From Oscillospiraceae bacterium (GTDB lineage Bacteria; Bacillota_A; Clostridia; Oscillospirales; Oscillospiraceae): a DNA stretch of 5,590 nt. The stretch spans positions 1-5,590 of the forward strand of contig JAFYAB010000026.1 in NCBI GenBank assembly GCA_017540945.1, written 5' to 3'. A program made the translations under genes and the position numbers. The notes below the pieces were generated by a model that was not told where the DNA came from, ran no database searches, and saw nothing but the letters and a program-made list of their open reading frames with translations. Below, in pieces: positions 4,485 to 5,590 of the stretch (position 1 is the first letter of the stretch; every line of letters starts with the position of its first letter).

Positions 4485-5586
4485 AATCGTCTCCCTCCTC
4501 GAAGACAAAAAGTCTGTCGTACAGCTTGCCCATGTTCTGGACTGTGTGCCAGGCATTGAACCGGAGGGCGTAGGACTTCCAGCTCTGCCAGGCGTTGTAG
4601 ATGTCCTCTCGGGTCACCTTGCCCCGGTCGAGCATCTTGCGCAGTTTCTTCAATTTCCGGCGCTCCCGTGTGACGCTGCGCTTGTAGATTTTCTTGACGA
4701 TCTTCCCGGACGGCGTAACGAACACACGCATTTTCAGCCAGGGGAAGCCGTGGCTGAGCTTGACGATCTGCGTCTTCTTCTCGCTGAGAACGATCCCCAG
4801 CTTGTCACAGAGCGCCCGGATTTTCACGAGGCATTCCTGCAGGTACGCCTTGGAATGGTGGATCAGATAGCCGTCATCCATGTACCGGGCATAGCCCTTG
4901 ATCCCCAGCACTTCCTTGATGTAGTGGTCGAGCCGGTTGCCGGAGACCAGGGCGAGGACCTGGCTGATTTGCGAGCCGAGGCCCAGGCCCCGATTTCCGA
5001 ACATGTCCACAAAATGGGACGTGATCTTGACGATCCTGGGATCGGTAAACTGCCGGCGCAGCTCTGCCTTGATCAGAGCGTGGTCCACGTTGTCGAAGAA
5101 GCGCTTGAAATCGAAGAGGAGGATGTACCCCTCCCGGCCATGCTCCCGGATATGCCGGCGAAGGTGCTGCGTCAGCCGATTGACGGCGAAGTCGTACCCC
5201 TTCTTCGGCAGGCTGGCGCCGTTGTCATGGATGAAGGTGCGGCAGAGGATCGGGTTGAGCGCCTGGTCGCAGAGCGTCCGCTGCACCACCCGCTCCCCGA
5301 TGGTGGTGGATCTGATGTGCCGGGCCTTGCCCCGCTCAAACAGATCGAATTCAAAGAAGCCTGGGCTTTTGTACGTTCCCCTGCGGAGCTTGTCATAGAT
5401 GTCGTAGACTCCCAGAGGCGCGGTGATGATGAACTTCTGGACGCTGGCCTTCCAGGCGACACCCTTCCGGCAGTAGCGGTATGACCGGTACAGATTGGCA
5501 TAGGAAAAGACGGACGCGAATGAATCATGCTCACTCAGCCGCGCCCGCTTTTCCCGCCGTTTCTGTTGGCGGCGCTGGTACTGCAC
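4459..5586 (-). CDS. Phage-encoded reverse transcriptase, DGR-like
   Basis: RNA-directed DNA polymerase of at least 375 residues. The frame is open to the window edge; GTG 5586 is the first possible start visible, so the true start may lie outside. After a very basic N-terminus come the core motifs in order: GKARHIRSTTIGERVVQRTL (86-105), DNGASLPKKGYDFAVNRL (121-138), motif A FDFKRFFDNVDH with catalytic D159, motif B LGSQISQ (203-209), motif C YMDD (235-238, D237/D238), LGIVLSEKKTQ (263-273), WLKMRVFVTPSGK (283-295) and a Lys/Arg-rich thumb. Motif B has the LGxxxSQ form of DGR enzymes rather than the QGxxxSP of group II introns. There is no endonuclease domain, no room for intron RNA downstream, and no retron VTG motif. 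It overlaps the next gene by 26 bases. A defence-type or other unclassified phage reverse transcriptase is the main alternative. Confidence 0.93.
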   Translation of the reverse strand: MQYQRRQQKRREKRARLSEHDSFASVFSYANLYRSYRYCRKGVAWKASVQKFIITAPLGVYDIYDKLRRGTYKSPGFFEFDLFERGKARHIRSTTIGERVVQRTLCDQALNPILCRTFIHDNGASLPKKGYDFAVNRLTQHLRRHIREHGREGYILLFDFKRFFDNVDHALIKAELRRQFTDPRIVKITSHFVDMFGNRGLGLGSQISQVLALVSGNRLDHYIKEVLGIKGYARYMDDGYLIHHSKAYLQECLVKIRALCDKLGIVLSEKKTQIVKLSHGFPWLKMRVFVTPSGKIVKKIYKRSVTRERRKLKKLRKMLDRGKVTREDIYNAWQSWKSYALRFNAWHTVQNMGKLYDRLFVFEEGDDYGNIHQSA

Positions 5587-5590
5587 CGCC

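Noticed and set aside
4468..5484. Open frame of about 338 codons on the + strand across the reverse transcriptase
   Set aside because: The - strand frame carries all reverse transcriptase motifs in order. The + frame is an antisense shadow with no recognisable domain.
4459..5586. Group II intron with its encoded maturase
   Set aside because: Motif B is LGxxxSQ rather than QGxxxSP, there is no endonuclease domain, and the gene runs into the next coding sequence with a 26-base overlap, leaving no place for intron domains V and VI.
4459..5586. Retron with msr-msd RNA
   Set aside because: The retron VTG motif after the catalytic region is not seen, and no paired noncoding RNA region is visible. 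The upstream side lies outside the window, so this is not fully excluded.
1..5590. CRISPR array, tRNA or rRNA genes
   Set aside because: No regularly spaced repeat of CRISPR length and no cloverleaf or rRNA sequence was recognised. The only repeat array has 9-13 base units at irregular spacing.

Overview
The window is a host–prophage junction in a GC-rich Gram-positive bacterium, most likely a Clostridia member of the Oscillospiraceae/Ruminococcaceae type. This rests on the rplM-rpsI pair with strong AGGAGGT-type ribosome binding sites, consistent GC-rich codon use, and an endolysin ending in an S-layer-homology (SLH) domain. The species cannot be fixed from this sequence.

Layout: 1-84 is the 3' end of rplM and 99-503 is rpsI, both core host genes on the + strand, followed by a clean intrinsic terminator (513-546). 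Bases 547-799 are AT-rich and hold no gene. They contain four direct copies of a TTGRGGTTA motif arranged as two pairs with about one helical turn between members, an inverted repeat flanking them, a bidirectional terminator, and an operator/promoter region. I read 547-660 as the attachment-site arm of an element integrated just downstream of rpsI. From about 700 onward the content is phage-like. A small Cro/CI-type DNA-binding protein (800-1072) and up to three small proteins of unknown function follow (1115-1360 on -, 1346-1558 and 1512-1721 on +). A bidirectional terminator at 1831-1862 separates this small-gene zone from a long leftward block.

The leftward (-) block, in transcription order, is: a reverse transcriptase (5586-4459); an unknown protein with a Pro/Asp-rich linker (4484-4071); a protein with two carbohydrate-binding-like repeats (4070-3660); a 63-residue protein with its own apparent promoter and terminator (3583-3392); a membrane-anchored coiled-coil protein (3319-3023); a holin-like protein (3010-2777); and an amidase endolysin with a C-terminal SLH domain (2772-1897). 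The tight spacing, overlaps and holin-endolysin pair mark this as the distal-tail/lysis end of a phage late operon, transcribed towards rpsI. No integrase lies here, so it is expected at the other end of the element, beyond base 5590.

The most interesting item is the reverse transcriptase. It has an intact YMDD catalytic site and an LGxxxSQ motif, the form typical of diversity-generating retroelement (DGR) enzymes rather than the QGxxxSP of group II introns. No template/variable repeat pair is visible here, so the DGR reading remains an inference that needs the sequence to the right.
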